Assembly (NCBI GenBank): GCA_963795775.1
Contig: CAWCJL010000002.1
Span: forward strand, 682,001-746,000
Direction: 5' to 3'
DNA from: CAWCJL01 sp963795775
Lineage (GTDB): Bacteria > Acidobacteriota > Terriglobia > Terriglobales > Acidobacteriaceae
DNA: 64,000 nt
Shown: positions 1 to 8,900 of the stretch, piece after piece
Numbering within the stretch: position 1 is the stretch's first letter
How the letters are laid out: every line of letters starts with the position of its first letter
Notes under the pieces: generated by a model
The model's input: only the letters and a program-made list of their open reading frames with translations
What the model was told of the DNA's origin: nothing
Databases searched by the model: none
Position numbers and translations under genes: made by a program

Positions 1-2
1 TC

Positions 3-3000
3 GTGCATCGGCTGGACGATTTCTTCTGGACACAGCGAACCCAGCACAATCAAACAGTTCTGCCCCTCCAGAAAATCGCGGCACACCTATTCCCGGCAGA
101 CGACACCCAGGACGCGGGAAGAGCGACAACAGCCCTCCTCCAGATGTGCGCTCGCGCCCGTGAAAACTATCACGCTCTGCCGTTGATTCCCCATAAGCTG
201 CATCTCCAGGTGAGGGCGCCCGGACACTTCAGCGTATGTGTAAACCCGAGCTGCACGGGGGATCAGGCGCGGTGCGTGGAGGGTGCCGGGCTCTTGATCC
301 CCGATCTGGCCGACGTGTGCCCAGCTTGCGAGGGGGCGACATTGACCCTTGCACTCTGTGGCCGTTGCAATGAATGGATGCTTGCAGGCGTACTTAGTGG
401 CGAGACCCTGCGCTTGCGATCCCGATGGCTAAACACACACAATACAGAGACCACAGCCGACAAACACAACGTATTCGTAAAGCCCAGCAGGGACGAGGTC
501 ACCGCGGATTTGACCTTAGATCTCGATACTCGCAGCATCTCCAGCAGCAAGACCCGCAGTGCACACCTAACACGCTGCAGAGTGTGCCCGAATTGCGAAG
601 GAGAGCAGGATCGATTTGAACCGATGCGCTTACCAGACACTCTGGTGGTTCCGGCCGTGGCAGAAAGCGTGCTTGCGGCCATGCCACCGCAAAGCCAGTC
701 TCTATTGCGGTCCATGCTTCCGGCAGGAGGACGACAGCTTCTAGCCTTCAGTGACAGCCGGAGGCAGGCAGCGCGTTTAGGACCCCATCTTACCTATCAA
801 CATGAGCTCCTGCTGGGCCGCGTTGTCATGGCGCGACTTTTAGCTGAAGAGCCTGATATTGTTGGCCTGCAAAAAGCTATTGCAGAGCTCGAGAACACAT
901 CTTCAGCTCTACCTTCTGCCGTCCAGGCAGCGGTGAGCGCCGACCTAACAGCCAAGCGGAAAGAGCTTGCCTCAACGCAAACCGGGCGCTCAATGGCTGC
1001 ATGGGCCGAGCGCATGAGAGACCGGACGGAGCTTGCGCAATTTTTCGCTCGCTCCTGCGCGGGCAAGCAAACTACTGTGCCCAAGGACGATCACGAGACT
1101 TGGCCCATGCGTTGGCACGGCTTTTGGGAAGCGAACAAGAATGCCGTCCGCGCGTCCACTGACGTGTTATTAGGGCGCGAATTCTTGTTCCACCGCGCAC
1201 ATTCCATGGAAACACTTGGGTTAGCGGAGGTCGTGTACCCCGGGCTTGAAACGTGCATACTGCCGCCATTCGATCGGCTTCGACGCGAAGAACAAGACAG
1301 GCTCGAGCCCGTATGGCCCGATTTGCTCGCGTCCCTCTGCGACCTGTTGCGCGACCTTGGATTTATTACCTTTAATGAAAGCCCCAAGAACGACCAGCCT
1401 GGGGATACGGACATTCTGCGCTTTCCGATCGGAAGATGGTTTTCTTTCGACGGCACAGGTTATGGGGTGGAGCCCTTATGGAAGCCGGGATCGACCGGAA
1501 ACGTGCGCACACGTTTCCTGAAGAGCATCCTAGAGCGTCTCGGAATCGAGGAGCCACGCTTGTCCAAGTTGTTGCCGCTGACTCTCAGCGCAGTGTTCAA
1601 TTCTCTAATGGCCGGTGCCCGCGCGAACCGCCTGCCATTTCTGCAGCAAAAAAGTGTGCCCGTGCGCAGCGGCGCGGCCGACGTGTTGCGGTTTGACTTT
1701 GCCAAGCTTTACCTTCGAAGGCCACCTCATTTGTTCCGCTCCGCCGTGACAGGTGCGGTGTGGCCGCGCGCTGTTTTTGGCTTAGCGCCGGGGGAGAAGC
1801 CGCAGTCTACCCTCGTGACTGTCACTCATAAGGAGCTCGACAGCGACCCCGCACTCAGGCGCGAACGGCTTGAGTTTCTTGGCTCTTCAGAAAGCGACAT
1901 GGGGCTCTGGGCGGAAGAGCACTCGGCCCAACTAAAGCCAGAAGAAAATCGCAGGCTGCAGGACTTGTTTAGAAAGGGCGCGCGAAACCTACTCAGCGCG
2001 ACCACTACACTGGAAGTGGGCATCGATATCGGCGGCCTTTCTGGTGTGCTGCTCGCCAACGTACCTCCAGGCAGAGCCAACTACCAGCAGCGGAGCGGAC
2101 GCGCAGGTCGCCGGAACGATGGGTCAACCATGGTAGCGCTTTTTGCCCGTGCCGTCGGGTATGAACAGGCAGTGTTCCGCGACTTTGGCGAGATGTACAG
2201 CCGTGCCCTGCGGCCTCCCAAAATATTTCTGGAACGAGAACGCTTCTCCCGACTGCATTTCCAAGCCTTCTTGCTGGGAGAGTTCTTTCGCGCACTGTTT
2301 CCCTCTCGTCCAGTCGGGGCCATGGAGGCATTCGGCAAGATGGGGTGGTTCTGTCGAAGCACGAAGCTGCCCATCGGGTTCCCGCAATCTTCCGCAAAAG
2401 AAGATCCCGGCGAATACACGGGCCTTCCCATGCCGCGGCCGGATTGGTGGGGAGGAGACCAGCGCGGCTTACACCAGCATTTTGTTGACTTTCTGCTGTT
2501 CTGCGAGGCCAATCCAGAAACGGCTCTGGTGAATGCGCGAAAGCTCTTAGAGGACACTCCGCTACAGGCCGGCGAACTACGCCTTCTTATCGCCGAGGCG
2601 AGGGCGCGCTTCACAGGGGTGATCCACCCTTGGGTCGCAGCATACGATTATCTGGTGGGCGCGTGGGAGAGGGGTAAAGCCGATGGCGCTGATAAAGCCA
2701 TGTTGAATGCCATTGCTCACCAGGCAAGTGAACTGCACAGAATCACCGTCATTGAAGAACTGGCCACCTTGCGCTTCCTGCCTCGCTATGGCTTTCCGAT
2801 CGGATTGCAAGCGCTGCGACTGCCCTCCGATCCATACTATCGTCGGGAAACTGACATTGTGAAGCTGCAGCGAGACGGAACTATGGCCCTAAACGAGTAC
2901 GTGCCCGGTTCGCGTCTGCTGGCAGGCGGCCGCATTTATCACTCGCGTGGTTTGGTGCGCAGCTTTGAGCCCCAAGGCGGTGGCTTCGGCGTGAAACATT

Positions 3001-3929
3001 ATCGCTTCCGCTGCGTGCAAGGACATGTGTTCTATGACACGCGTTCTGAGCTGAAGGAGTGCCGGATCTGCGACGCACCCACAGAGCGGCCCCTGGGAAC
3101 GTCTACCATCATTCCACGATTCGGCTATCTTTGCGCTGCATGGGACCCGCCAAGTTGGTCTGGTGACCCAACGCGCGTTGGAGAAGTTGAGTCCATCGCC
3201 GATTTAGACATGATCCGTCAACCCAACTCCGTAAACATCGAAGACTTCGGCGGCAACACACGCCTCCAGGCCCATTTCTGCGAAGGCGCCCGCTTATTTG
3301 CCGCCAATGCAGGCTCTACCGGCTTAGGCTTCGCTATCTGCACACGCTGCGGATACGCGACCCGTGAGCACAAGCTCGGACAAGCGCTTGTAAACTTACC
3401 TCCCGGCTTCGAGCACCATGCCCCGCTCTGGTCGGAAAAGGCCACTGCCACTTGCTGGAAGAACGGCGAGGGTGTGCTTCGCAATCAGTCCCTAGGGGCG
3501 GAAACGAGCACAGATGTGCTACAGATCGATGTACTGACGGCTTTGTCGCCCTTCCAAAAGGGCGAAGAAGCCCACAAGATCACCACGACGCTAAGTCATG
3601 CGTTGCGTTTGTCGGGTGCCATGCTGCTCGAAGTGGATGCGCGGGAACTTTCGGCAAGAACTGTCAGTATCGGGACAAGCTCAGGTGCCGTTTACGGCGC
3701 ACACATCTTTGATACCGCCGCCGGTGGTTCGGGGCATACGCAGTCGCTTTTGGAAGAACCGAAGCGATGGCTAGAAAGCGCAAAAGAGCTATTGGAAGGC
3801 GGCCCTGATCACGCTAGGCATTGCCGCCAGGCGTGTTTGCAATGTCTTTTGGACTCACAGAGTCAAGCTGACTTCGAGTCCGGGCTTCTAGACCGCAAGC
3901 TCTTGCTTGCCTACTTACGAGCAGACTAG
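3..3929 (+). CDS. DEAD/DEAH-type helicase with C-terminal DUF1998 (5' end outside window)
   Basis: This is the C-terminal 1308 residues of a very large superfamily 2 helicase. The reading frame is open from the first bases and no Walker A/DEAH half is present, so the gene almost certainly starts upstream. Visible parts are Cys clusters near residues 79-125 (CVNPSC, CPAC, CGRC), a motif IV-like LLAFSDSRRQA near 248, motif V TTTLEVGIDIG near 666, motif VI QQRSGRAGR near 697, a Cys pair CRIC near 1020, and a C-terminal CxxxCxxC block (CRQACLQC) followed by a conserved LLDRKLL, as in DUF1998. About 420 residues are inserted between motifs IV and V, far more than in YprA-like COG1205 helicases. 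The family is common in defence islands (for example with DISARM DrmA/DrmB), but no partner gene is visible, so a defence role is inference. It lies on the integrated element. Confidence 0.85.
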   Translation: MHRLDDFFWTQRTQHNQTVLPLQKIAAHLFPADDTQDAGRATTALLQMCARARENYHALPLIPHKLHLQVRAPGHFSVCVNPSCTGDQARCVEGAGLLIPDLADVCPACEGATLTLALCGRCNEWMLAGVLSGETLRLRSRWLNTHNTETTADKHNVFVKPSRDEVTADLTLDLDTRSISSSKTRSAHLTRCRVCPNCEGEQDRFEPMRLPDTLVVPAVAESVLAAMPPQSQSLLRSMLPAGGRQLLAFSDSRRQAARLGPHLTYQHELLLGRVVMARLLAEEPDIVGLQKAIAELENTSSALPSAVQAAVSADLTAKRKELASTQTGRSMAAWAERMRDRTELAQFFARSCAGKQTTVPKDDHETWPMRWHGFWEANKNAVRASTDVLLGREFLFHRAHSMETLGLAEVVYPGLETCILPPFDRLRREEQDRLEPVWPDLLASLCDLLRDLGFITFNESPKNDQPGDTDILRFPIGRWFSFDGTGYGVEPLWKPGSTGNVRTRFLKSILERLGIEEPRLSKLLPLTLSAVFNSLMAGARANRLPFLQQKSVPVRSGAADVLRFDFAKLYLRRPPHLFRSAVTGAVWPRAVFGLAPGEKPQSTLVTVTHKELDSDPALRRERLEFLGSSESDMGLWAEEHSAQLKPEENRRLQDLFRKGARNLLSATTTLEVGIDIGGLSGVLLANVPPGRANYQQRSGRAGRRNDGSTMVALFARAVGYEQAVFRDFGEMYSRALRPPKIFLERERFSRLHFQAFLLGEFFRALFPSRPVGAMEAFGKMGWFCRSTKLPIGFPQSSAKEDPGEYTGLPMPRPDWWGGDQRGLHQHFVDFLLFCEANPETALVNARKLLEDTPLQAGELRLLIAEARARFTGVIHPWVAAYDYLVGAWERGKADGADKAMLNAIAHQASELHRITVIEELATLRFLPRYGFPIGLQALRLPSDPYYRRETDIVKLQRDGTMALNEYVPGSRLLAGGRIYHSRGLVRSFEPQGGGFGVKHYRFRCVQGHVFYDTRSELKECRICDAPTERPLGTSTIIPRFGYLCAAWDPPSWSGDPTRVGEVESIADLDMIRQPNSVNIEDFGGNTRLQAHFCEGARLFAANAGSTGLGFAICTRCGYATREHKLGQALVNLPPGFEHHAPLWSEKATATCWKNGEGVLRNQSLGAETSTDVLQIDVLTALSPFQKGEEAHKITTTLSHALRLSGAMLLEVDARELSARTVSIGTSSGAVYGAHIFDTAAGGSGHTQSLLEEPKRWLESAKELLEGGPDHARHCRQACLQCLLDSQSQADFESGLLDRKLLLAYLRAD

Positions 3930-4155
3930 CCGGTCCGGTCTCCCTTTCGGTCGCATTTGCCGCCGTCCTTGCAATCGATCAGCCGCTCACCAAGGCTAGA
4001 TCGCTTTCCGAGTAGCTATCAGGCCTCAGCCGGAGTGGCGGAATGGGCTTGGTCGGTCTTCCTAGAGGATGGAGTGCTTGGCTGCATTATGAACCTCTCA
4101 GAAGGGGCGCATAATAAGCGATTGCTTGAATGAGAGGATCAAGTGACCTGAAAAA

Positions 4156-4353
4156 CGGCTGGAGCTTGCCGAGCTGAGGAAAGACGTGGCATTCGTCTGG
4201 GCGAAGTTCAGCGAGACCGAGCGCACAACCTGCAAGCTGCTGGGTGTGGATCGGTCGAGTTACCGCTACGAGCCGAGGTCGGACCGCAACGCGGAGCTGT
4301 GTGAGGAGTTGGTGAAGCTGGCGCGGCAGAGGCCTCGGTTCGGCTATCGGCGA
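4156..4353 (+). pseudogene. IS3-family transposase OrfB fragment
   Basis: The translation in this frame matches the N-terminal part of IS3-family OrfB transposases: a helix-turn-helix-like stretch (TCKLLGVDRSSYRY) followed by a segment ending LARQRPRFGYRR. Homology stops abruptly at FGYRR; the following bases give no DDE catalytic core, and no terminal inverted repeats were found. About 66 residues remain of an OrfB that is normally near 280. It marks an old insertion inside the mobile element, just downstream of the large helicase gene. Confidence 0.7.
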
Positions 4354-5236
4354 GAACAGTCTATGGACGGGAAGCCTGTTCAGGTCGAAGCGCGAGTTGA
4401 AGTGCCGTTCCCTCGCAACTAGGATTGAGGCAAAACTTCGTGTGGTGTCGTTCCAGCCTGCCCAAGTGATCCGGCCAGCTCTCTTCAAATTGCGGAATAG
4501 TCGGGTGGTCTTCCTTGCGAGCCCCTCTCTGTCGAAGGCAAGCACTGAGTCTATAACGAGAAGCGCGGCAAATTCCCAGAGGCAATCCGCGCCCTGCGCG
4601 AGACGCGGCCAAGGCGTTCATCTTTGAGAAGGTGAGGGGAGAGGGTAAATCCGCTTGGCGTTCACCTCCCGGCCTTCTCGCTGGAGCACCACCGGCAGCC
4701 TGCGACAGCCGACAGCACACGCGACTGCCGGCCGTCTCTCGCAATCCAACCCCCAGCACATCCTGCGCAATCGCGACCATCCATATAGCTGACGTCACAC
4801 CCCCGGATGCTCGAGCGTGCGCGCCTGGCGCTGCGCTGCTCCAACAACAAAGAAGATGATCCCTTATCATTGGTTCACTTCAGCGTAGATGAACTACATG
4901 GCCTTCCAGTTACGTCCCAGGTGAGGGGCGCTGTACATCCGGCCAACACAGGGCCTAAAAGAGAGAGGGGGGCCTATGAGCGCTCAGTGCCATCCTTGAT
5001 CATCTGCATACGTCTAAGTGTGAGATCCTGCGCTGTTTGTGCTTGCGAAATGCAGTCGTCGAGCTATGGCGATGGCCAAAAAGGGGGGAACTCATAGAGC
5101 GAGCATCGATCTCGAACAAGAGGACCGCGATCGTTTCCCATCCGCAAAGATGCCCTAACAGCGCCAACCGGAACCTGTCCGCGCCAGGCTTGCCGAACTC
5201 TGGCACGGTTAGGGATCGTGAAATAATTTAGCCTTG
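4354..5236. other. Gene-poor decayed stretch
   Basis: No open frame here has a recognisable domain, good ribosome binding site or convincing codon pattern on either strand. Base composition is mixed and lower in GC than the chromosome to the right. Read with the transposase fragment before it, this looks like degraded mobile DNA between the helicase cargo and the replication module. Confidence 0.5.
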
Positions 5237-5611
5237 CTAAATTCCCAGGATTTGCAGCATGGCGAGCGGCTTCTTTCCCATTTCACCTGCTTTTGTTTTA
5301 GGGAACACTCTCGTCAGGAAGGTAATCTGCTCTACGGGCTGAAAGCGGTGCATCGGGTTGGCCATGGCCGGCCGGACAGGTTCAGCGCAATCGTTTCTCC
5401 CTGCTAGCTGCAACGACCAGCTCCCATTCGCACCAAACCCATTCTTGATTGAGATCACCCCGAGGTCCTTGCGTGCTCGCTGTAGGCTCCTGCGGGAAAT
5501 GCCGGTCGTTGCGGCTTCCTGTTCAACTTCGCAAACGGGCCTGGGCCCGTCCGAAAGCCAGTTTTGCAGCATGTCTCGCGCATTATCCCTAGCGGGCCGA
5601 ATCCTCTTCAC
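5237..5611 (-). CDS. Small winged-helix-like replication protein (RepA/AAA C-terminal-type)
   Basis: A 124-residue protein with GTG start and a GGAG upstream. Residues 10-70 resemble the C-terminal module found on many plasmid and integrative-element RepA/AAA ATPases: a helix, then DGPRPVCEVEQEA, then GISRRSLQRARKDLGV and a G-rich tail ending in W. In those proteins the module follows an ATPase; here it stands alone. It is the last gene of the minus-strand replication module and sits behind the D5-type helicase. The match is from memory of the family pattern, so function (DNA binding in replication or its control) is inferred. Confidence 0.6.
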   Translation of the reverse strand: MKRIRPARDNARDMLQNWLSDGPRPVCEVEQEAATTGISRRSLQRARKDLGVISIKNGFGANGSWSLQLAGRNDCAEPVRPAMANPMHRFQPVEQITFLTRVFPKTKAGEMGKKPLAMLQILGI

Positions 5612-5761
5612 GATTGGAAACTCCTCAGTTTGGCATTGTGGAGATGAAGGTGAAAGTTGATTCTAGGTGGCCTACTTCACTCTGAGATCATCCCGCGATC
5701 ACCGCAGCCTGTTCAACCAATCAAGAGCCCTACGCGACGCCGCATCCCGGCGTCAAGCAGT

Positions 5762-5846
5762 GTCACGCGTGACATCTATTGTTTCGCGTGAAAAGACGAA
5801 GCCAAACGATCGAAAACCGTGCGAGTATCACGTGACAACCCGTGAC
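5762..5846. repeat. Cluster of CGTGAC / GTCACG elements
   Basis: Four copies of the hexamer occur within 85 bp: a perfect 12-bp palindrome GTCACGCGTGAC at 5762-5773, CGTGAC at 5831-5836 inside the palindrome TCACGTGA (5828-5835), and CGTGAC at 5841-5846. They lie in the gap between the helicase stop codon and the small replication gene, that is, inside the replication module. Position and symmetry suit an operator or origin iterons; neither is shown. Confidence 0.45.
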
Positions 5847-5848
5847 AC

Positions 5849-7246
5849 TCAGCCCAGTGCGATTCCCTCGTAAAACCGTTCTCGTTTATGGCCTTCTCGC
5901 ACCTGCTTCAGCCGAATGCCCGGAATTGCTGCTCGGAGATCTCGGCCGAAAGTCTGCGATTCGTGATTGTAGTCGTTTCCGGTTTCCTGGGACCAAATTT
6001 GCCGGGCTTTGACGAGATCCCTCAACCGGACAGAATTCCCGGGTCCAATTTCGCACACGTCCCGGATGAAGGCGCTGACCGGGCTGGCTAAGTCAAGAAT
6101 CTCCTGAGCGACATCGGCGGATGAGGCGGGAGTGGCGAAGCGTCCTTGCATCCTGAGGTCCTTCCAGCCTCGTATTGCCCAATTGAGGATACCTGGTAAT
6201 TCCAGGAGAATGCGACCGATGAGGCCATGATCTTCGCGGCCAAGGAAGGATCGCTTGAGGGTCAGTATGATGAACCTGTTGGCGAGGGCACCACTCGCGT
6301 CGGCAAACTGTGGCAACTCGTTGGAGAGGATCAGCAACCGGGTCGGCAGCTTGCCGGTCCACGGATCTTTGTACTTTCGGTCGACGGTCTGCGCATCCTC
6401 GCCAGTAATCGAGAGAATCCGCTCGCCCATAATCTGCTGCTGGTCAGTTCGGCAGCTTAGTCGCGCATCTGGGATGATGGCCAGACTTTTGCCCAGGAGC
6501 GGCATAAGACCGAAATTGTTCACAAGGGAGTTTAGGGTTGGACTTACGACGTTGGTTTGGCCGAGAAGTGCCGTCAAGACACGCGCGATGGTGCCTTTCC
6601 CGCTTCGTGGAGGCCCAACAATGATGAATGCCTTTTGGTGGCTCGTGTTGCCAGTCAACAGGTAGCCGAAGATTTGCTGAAGAGTTGCGATTGCATCGGG
6701 ATCTTCCGGCCACAACTGCTCCAGGAACCTCAGAAACTCGATCGGCTCAGGCCCATGGTCGTCGTAAGCGAATGACACTCCGTTCCTATTGAACATTGCG
6801 GGCGTATGCGGGAGTAGGTCTCCGCTGGGCAGGTGAAGCAATCCATTCGCACAGGAGATGATTTCGCTGGGTGGCAGGTCGACAGTGTCATCCAGCCAAG
6901 CGGGATCACAAGTGCTGCTGGAAAGGTGGCACTCGGCCTGGAGGCCAGCAAATACTTCAGCCACCTTGGAACGCGTGGGACGGAAGGGAACTAGACTCGC
7001 CTTTGGGCCGTACTTGAATGCCCGATGGAGAAATCGCCATACCTGAGCTTCGAGATCGTTGTCCTCCAGGCCTTCGTAACGGGTTCCGTTCCAGCAGTAA
7101 AAATCGCCCCTGTGGTGCTGGAGCGTACGTTCGCGACCTTTTGTATAGCGCTTCTCGACGAAAATTTCCGCGCTGATTAATGGATCCCCGGGATCAAGGA
7201 TTACATCTGATTGAGGTGGTGTCAGGAGAGCGGAACTGGAGCTCAT
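5849..7246 (-). CDS. D5/P4-type primase-helicase, ATPase part
   Basis: A 465-residue phage/plasmid helicase of the D5_N plus SF3 type. The N-terminal half (to about 190) is the D5_N-like region, followed by a clear Walker A (GPPRSGKGT, residues 211-219), acidic Walker B/motif C region and an arginine-rich end (ANRFIILTLKRSF). These proteins unwind DNA as hexamers to start replication of P4-like elements. The usual CHC2 zinc finger and Toprim domain of P4 alpha protein are missing here and are encoded by the two genes just upstream. Its ATG overlaps the Toprim stop codon by 4 nt (ATGA), so the two are translationally coupled. Confidence 0.88.
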   Translation of the reverse strand: MSSSSALLTPPQSDVILDPGDPLISAEIFVEKRYTKGRERTLQHHRGDFYCWNGTRYEGLEDNDLEAQVWRFLHRAFKYGPKASLVPFRPTRSKVAEVFAGLQAECHLSSSTCDPAWLDDTVDLPPSEIISCANGLLHLPSGDLLPHTPAMFNRNGVSFAYDDHGPEPIEFLRFLEQLWPEDPDAIATLQQIFGYLLTGNTSHQKAFIIVGPPRSGKGTIARVLTALLGQTNVVSPTLNSLVNNFGLMPLLGKSLAIIPDARLSCRTDQQQIMGERILSITGEDAQTVDRKYKDPWTGKLPTRLLILSNELPQFADASGALANRFIILTLKRSFLGREDHGLIGRILLELPGILNWAIRGWKDLRMQGRFATPASSADVAQEILDLASPVSAFIRDVCEIGPGNSVRLRDLVKARQIWSQETGNDYNHESQTFGRDLRAAIPGIRLKQVREGHKRERFYEGIALG

Positions 7247-7920
7247 CGCGTCCTCCTGAGCCGCTCTTGGGTCAAGAGTAGGTCGTTGTAATCCTTCAGC
7301 CCTCGGGGCGCCGTGATCCGTACATCACGGCCTTCTTTGCGCCAGCGGACAGCAGCTGCTTTGGCCGCTTGGATCCCGGCATCGTCGTTGTCGGCACCAA
7401 TCGTAACCTGTGAGGCCGCTGGCATCACCGGCAGCTCGAGCCCTCTCAGGTTTCCAGCCGAAGCGGCGGCCAACGTTGTCTTACCGTTTAACGCCTGCAG
7501 ACTGAGGCCCGTCTCGATGCCTTCAGTGACGTTTACTTCTTCGGCTATCGGGCCGAGATAGATAGCACCGCCGCGGGCTCGACCTAGCATCAGCTTGGGG
7601 TTGGTCACCTCCGCTTTGCCCGATCCGTCCGGTTTGAGGAAGGTGCGGTGAATTGCGATCGTCTCGCCATCTCTGTTTGAAAGCTTGGCTACCATCGCTG
7701 GAAGAATCACCCAGCATTCGTCAGCGATGCAGTAATGCAGCTTAGGATGGTAGCGTAGCGACGGCGGTATCGGTCCTGTTATGCCACGGGACCGAAGGTA
7801 CCGCTCAACGAGAGTGCCTCCGGCGGGATTGGCGGAGCGCCATATCTGCATAGCCCGCATGTAGTTGCAGCGGCCCCATTCCGTTTCTAGCCGCTCCCGG
7901 TTCTTCGTTCGTTCCAGCAA
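7243..7920 (-). CDS. Toprim domain primase protein
   Basis: A 225-residue protein with the Toprim signature: VTEGIETGLSL around residue 130 (catalytic Glu) and GADNDDAG near 178 (metal-binding Asp residues), followed by a short basic tail. Such proteins carry the catalytic core of DnaG-like primases on mobile elements. The proposed start is TTG; the frame stays open upstream into the CHC2 gene, so the two could once have been one CHC2-Toprim protein now separated by a frame change. It overlaps the helicase start by 4 nt. Role: primer synthesis for the element, together with its neighbours. Confidence 0.82.
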   Translation of the reverse strand: MLERTKNRERLETEWGRCNYMRAMQIWRSANPAGGTLVERYLRSRGITGPIPPSLRYHPKLHYCIADECWVILPAMVAKLSNRDGETIAIHRTFLKPDGSGKAEVTNPKLMLGRARGGAIYLGPIAEEVNVTEGIETGLSLQALNGKTTLAAASAGNLRGLELPVMPAASQVTIGADNDDAGIQAAKAAAVRWRKEGRDVRITAPRGLKDYNDLLLTQERLRRTR

Positions 7921-7949
7921 GATCGGATTGATCTGAACGGGTGCGCAGC

Positions 7950-8300
7950 TTAAACTTGCTCCGTTGCGAGTGCAGTTACAGCACCCCTAAACGGCATACG
8001 GTAGAGGCGTTGGGTGAAGTCGATGACGTCCCCATGGGCACCGCAGCCAAAGCAGTGGAAGAAACCTTTGACGTTGTTCACTGTGAATGAGGCCGTTTTC
8101 TCTTGGTGAAAGGGACAAAGGCCGACGAACTCGCCGCGATAGCTTCGTTTCAATCTCATATGCCGCCCCACGAGGTCGGACATAATGACGCACTCCCGAA
8201 TGCTCTTGAAGAGTGCGCGGGAAAAGCGCCCAGCAGGGCGATTTTGACTTCGGGACATCGAAGGCAGTGGATTTCGTGTTGGTTCGGCGGCGCTCTTCAT
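7950..8300 (-). CDS. CHC2 zinc-finger primase N-terminal protein
   Basis: A 116-residue protein, taking the ATG at 8300 behind GGGAGG (the frame is open further upstream without a good start). It carries the DnaG-type CHC2 zinc ribbon: CPFH at residues 62-65 and CFGC at 83-86 with FTVNNVKGFFHC between them, and ends about 30 residues later, where a Toprim domain normally follows. The zinc ribbon recognises template DNA in primases. It lies 29 bp before the Toprim gene and is read in a different frame. Part of the minus-strand replication module. Confidence 0.8.
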   Translation of the reverse strand: MKSAAEPTRNPLPSMSRSQNRPAGRFSRALFKSIRECVIMSDLVGRHMRLKRSYRGEFVGLCPFHQEKTASFTVNNVKGFFHCFGCGAHGDVIDFTQRLYRMPFRGAVTALATEQV

Positions 8301-8388
8301 ACGCCTCCCGCGATCGGCAGAGCCGCGATCAAGCGCAACTTGGCCGTTTTGGATAGGAGCCCGTGCGTGGAGTGCGAGTTCTTGAGCA

Positions 8389-8649
8389 TCAACCCTGCAC
8401 CCCACGGCTGTTCTGAATTCGAGAACCGATCCACTCTTCGATCTCAGACTCAAGCCAGGCGACCGCTCGTGGGCCGAGTGAGACTGGCTCCGGAAAATTT
8501 CCCTCTGCAATCCAGGCGTACATCGTGCTTCTGGGAAGCCCGGTGCGAGCCTCGACCTGTTTCCGCCTCATAAGCGTGAGCGTCCGCTCCCGATCCCTCA
8601 CGCCGGGAATATCCCCTATTCTTCCGGCCCGTGCCTTCTCTGAGCACAT
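8389..8649 (-). CDS. AlpA-family helix-turn-helix regulator
   Basis: An 86-residue MerR/AlpA-type DNA-binding protein. The core is LMRRKQVEARTGLPRSTMYAW followed by IAEGNFPEPVSLGPRAVAW and ESEIEEWI, the usual AlpA layout (helix-turn-helix plus wing). The start at 8649 is chosen over a longer frame beginning at 8706 because AGGAGGAG lies 7 nt before it. AlpA-like proteins switch on excision or integrase genes of P4-like elements. It heads the primase genes, consistent with a regulator of the element. Confidence 0.85.
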   Translation of the reverse strand: MCSEKARAGRIGDIPGVRDRERTLTLMRRKQVEARTGLPRSTMYAWIAEGNFPEPVSLGPRAVAWLESEIEEWIGSRIQNSRGVQG

Positions 8650-8900
8650 ACAAGCTCCTCCTCGCTTGTCCTGGATCACTCCAGACATAGTGCGATTCTT
8701 GGCCATATGGGCGACGATGAATAGCTGGGTAGGTCTAGAAAACCTGGGTGCTTAGATCGGCGAACCTATCCCTAGGCTCGGCTAAACCGAGGGCAGTTCT
8801 GGCTAAGGCTCGAGGGAGGTTTGCGTACATCTAAGGGCAGGTTTTCACTTGGGACTTGTTCAAATAATTGATTAGAAGAGGTTTGAACCTGCCCAGGTTT

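Noticed and set aside
4625..4650. GAGGGGAGAGGGTAAATC resembling the tRNA-Ser 3' end (candidate left attachment site)
   Set aside because: Only a partial and interrupted match to GAGGGAGAGGGATTCG; not enough to call an attachment repeat.
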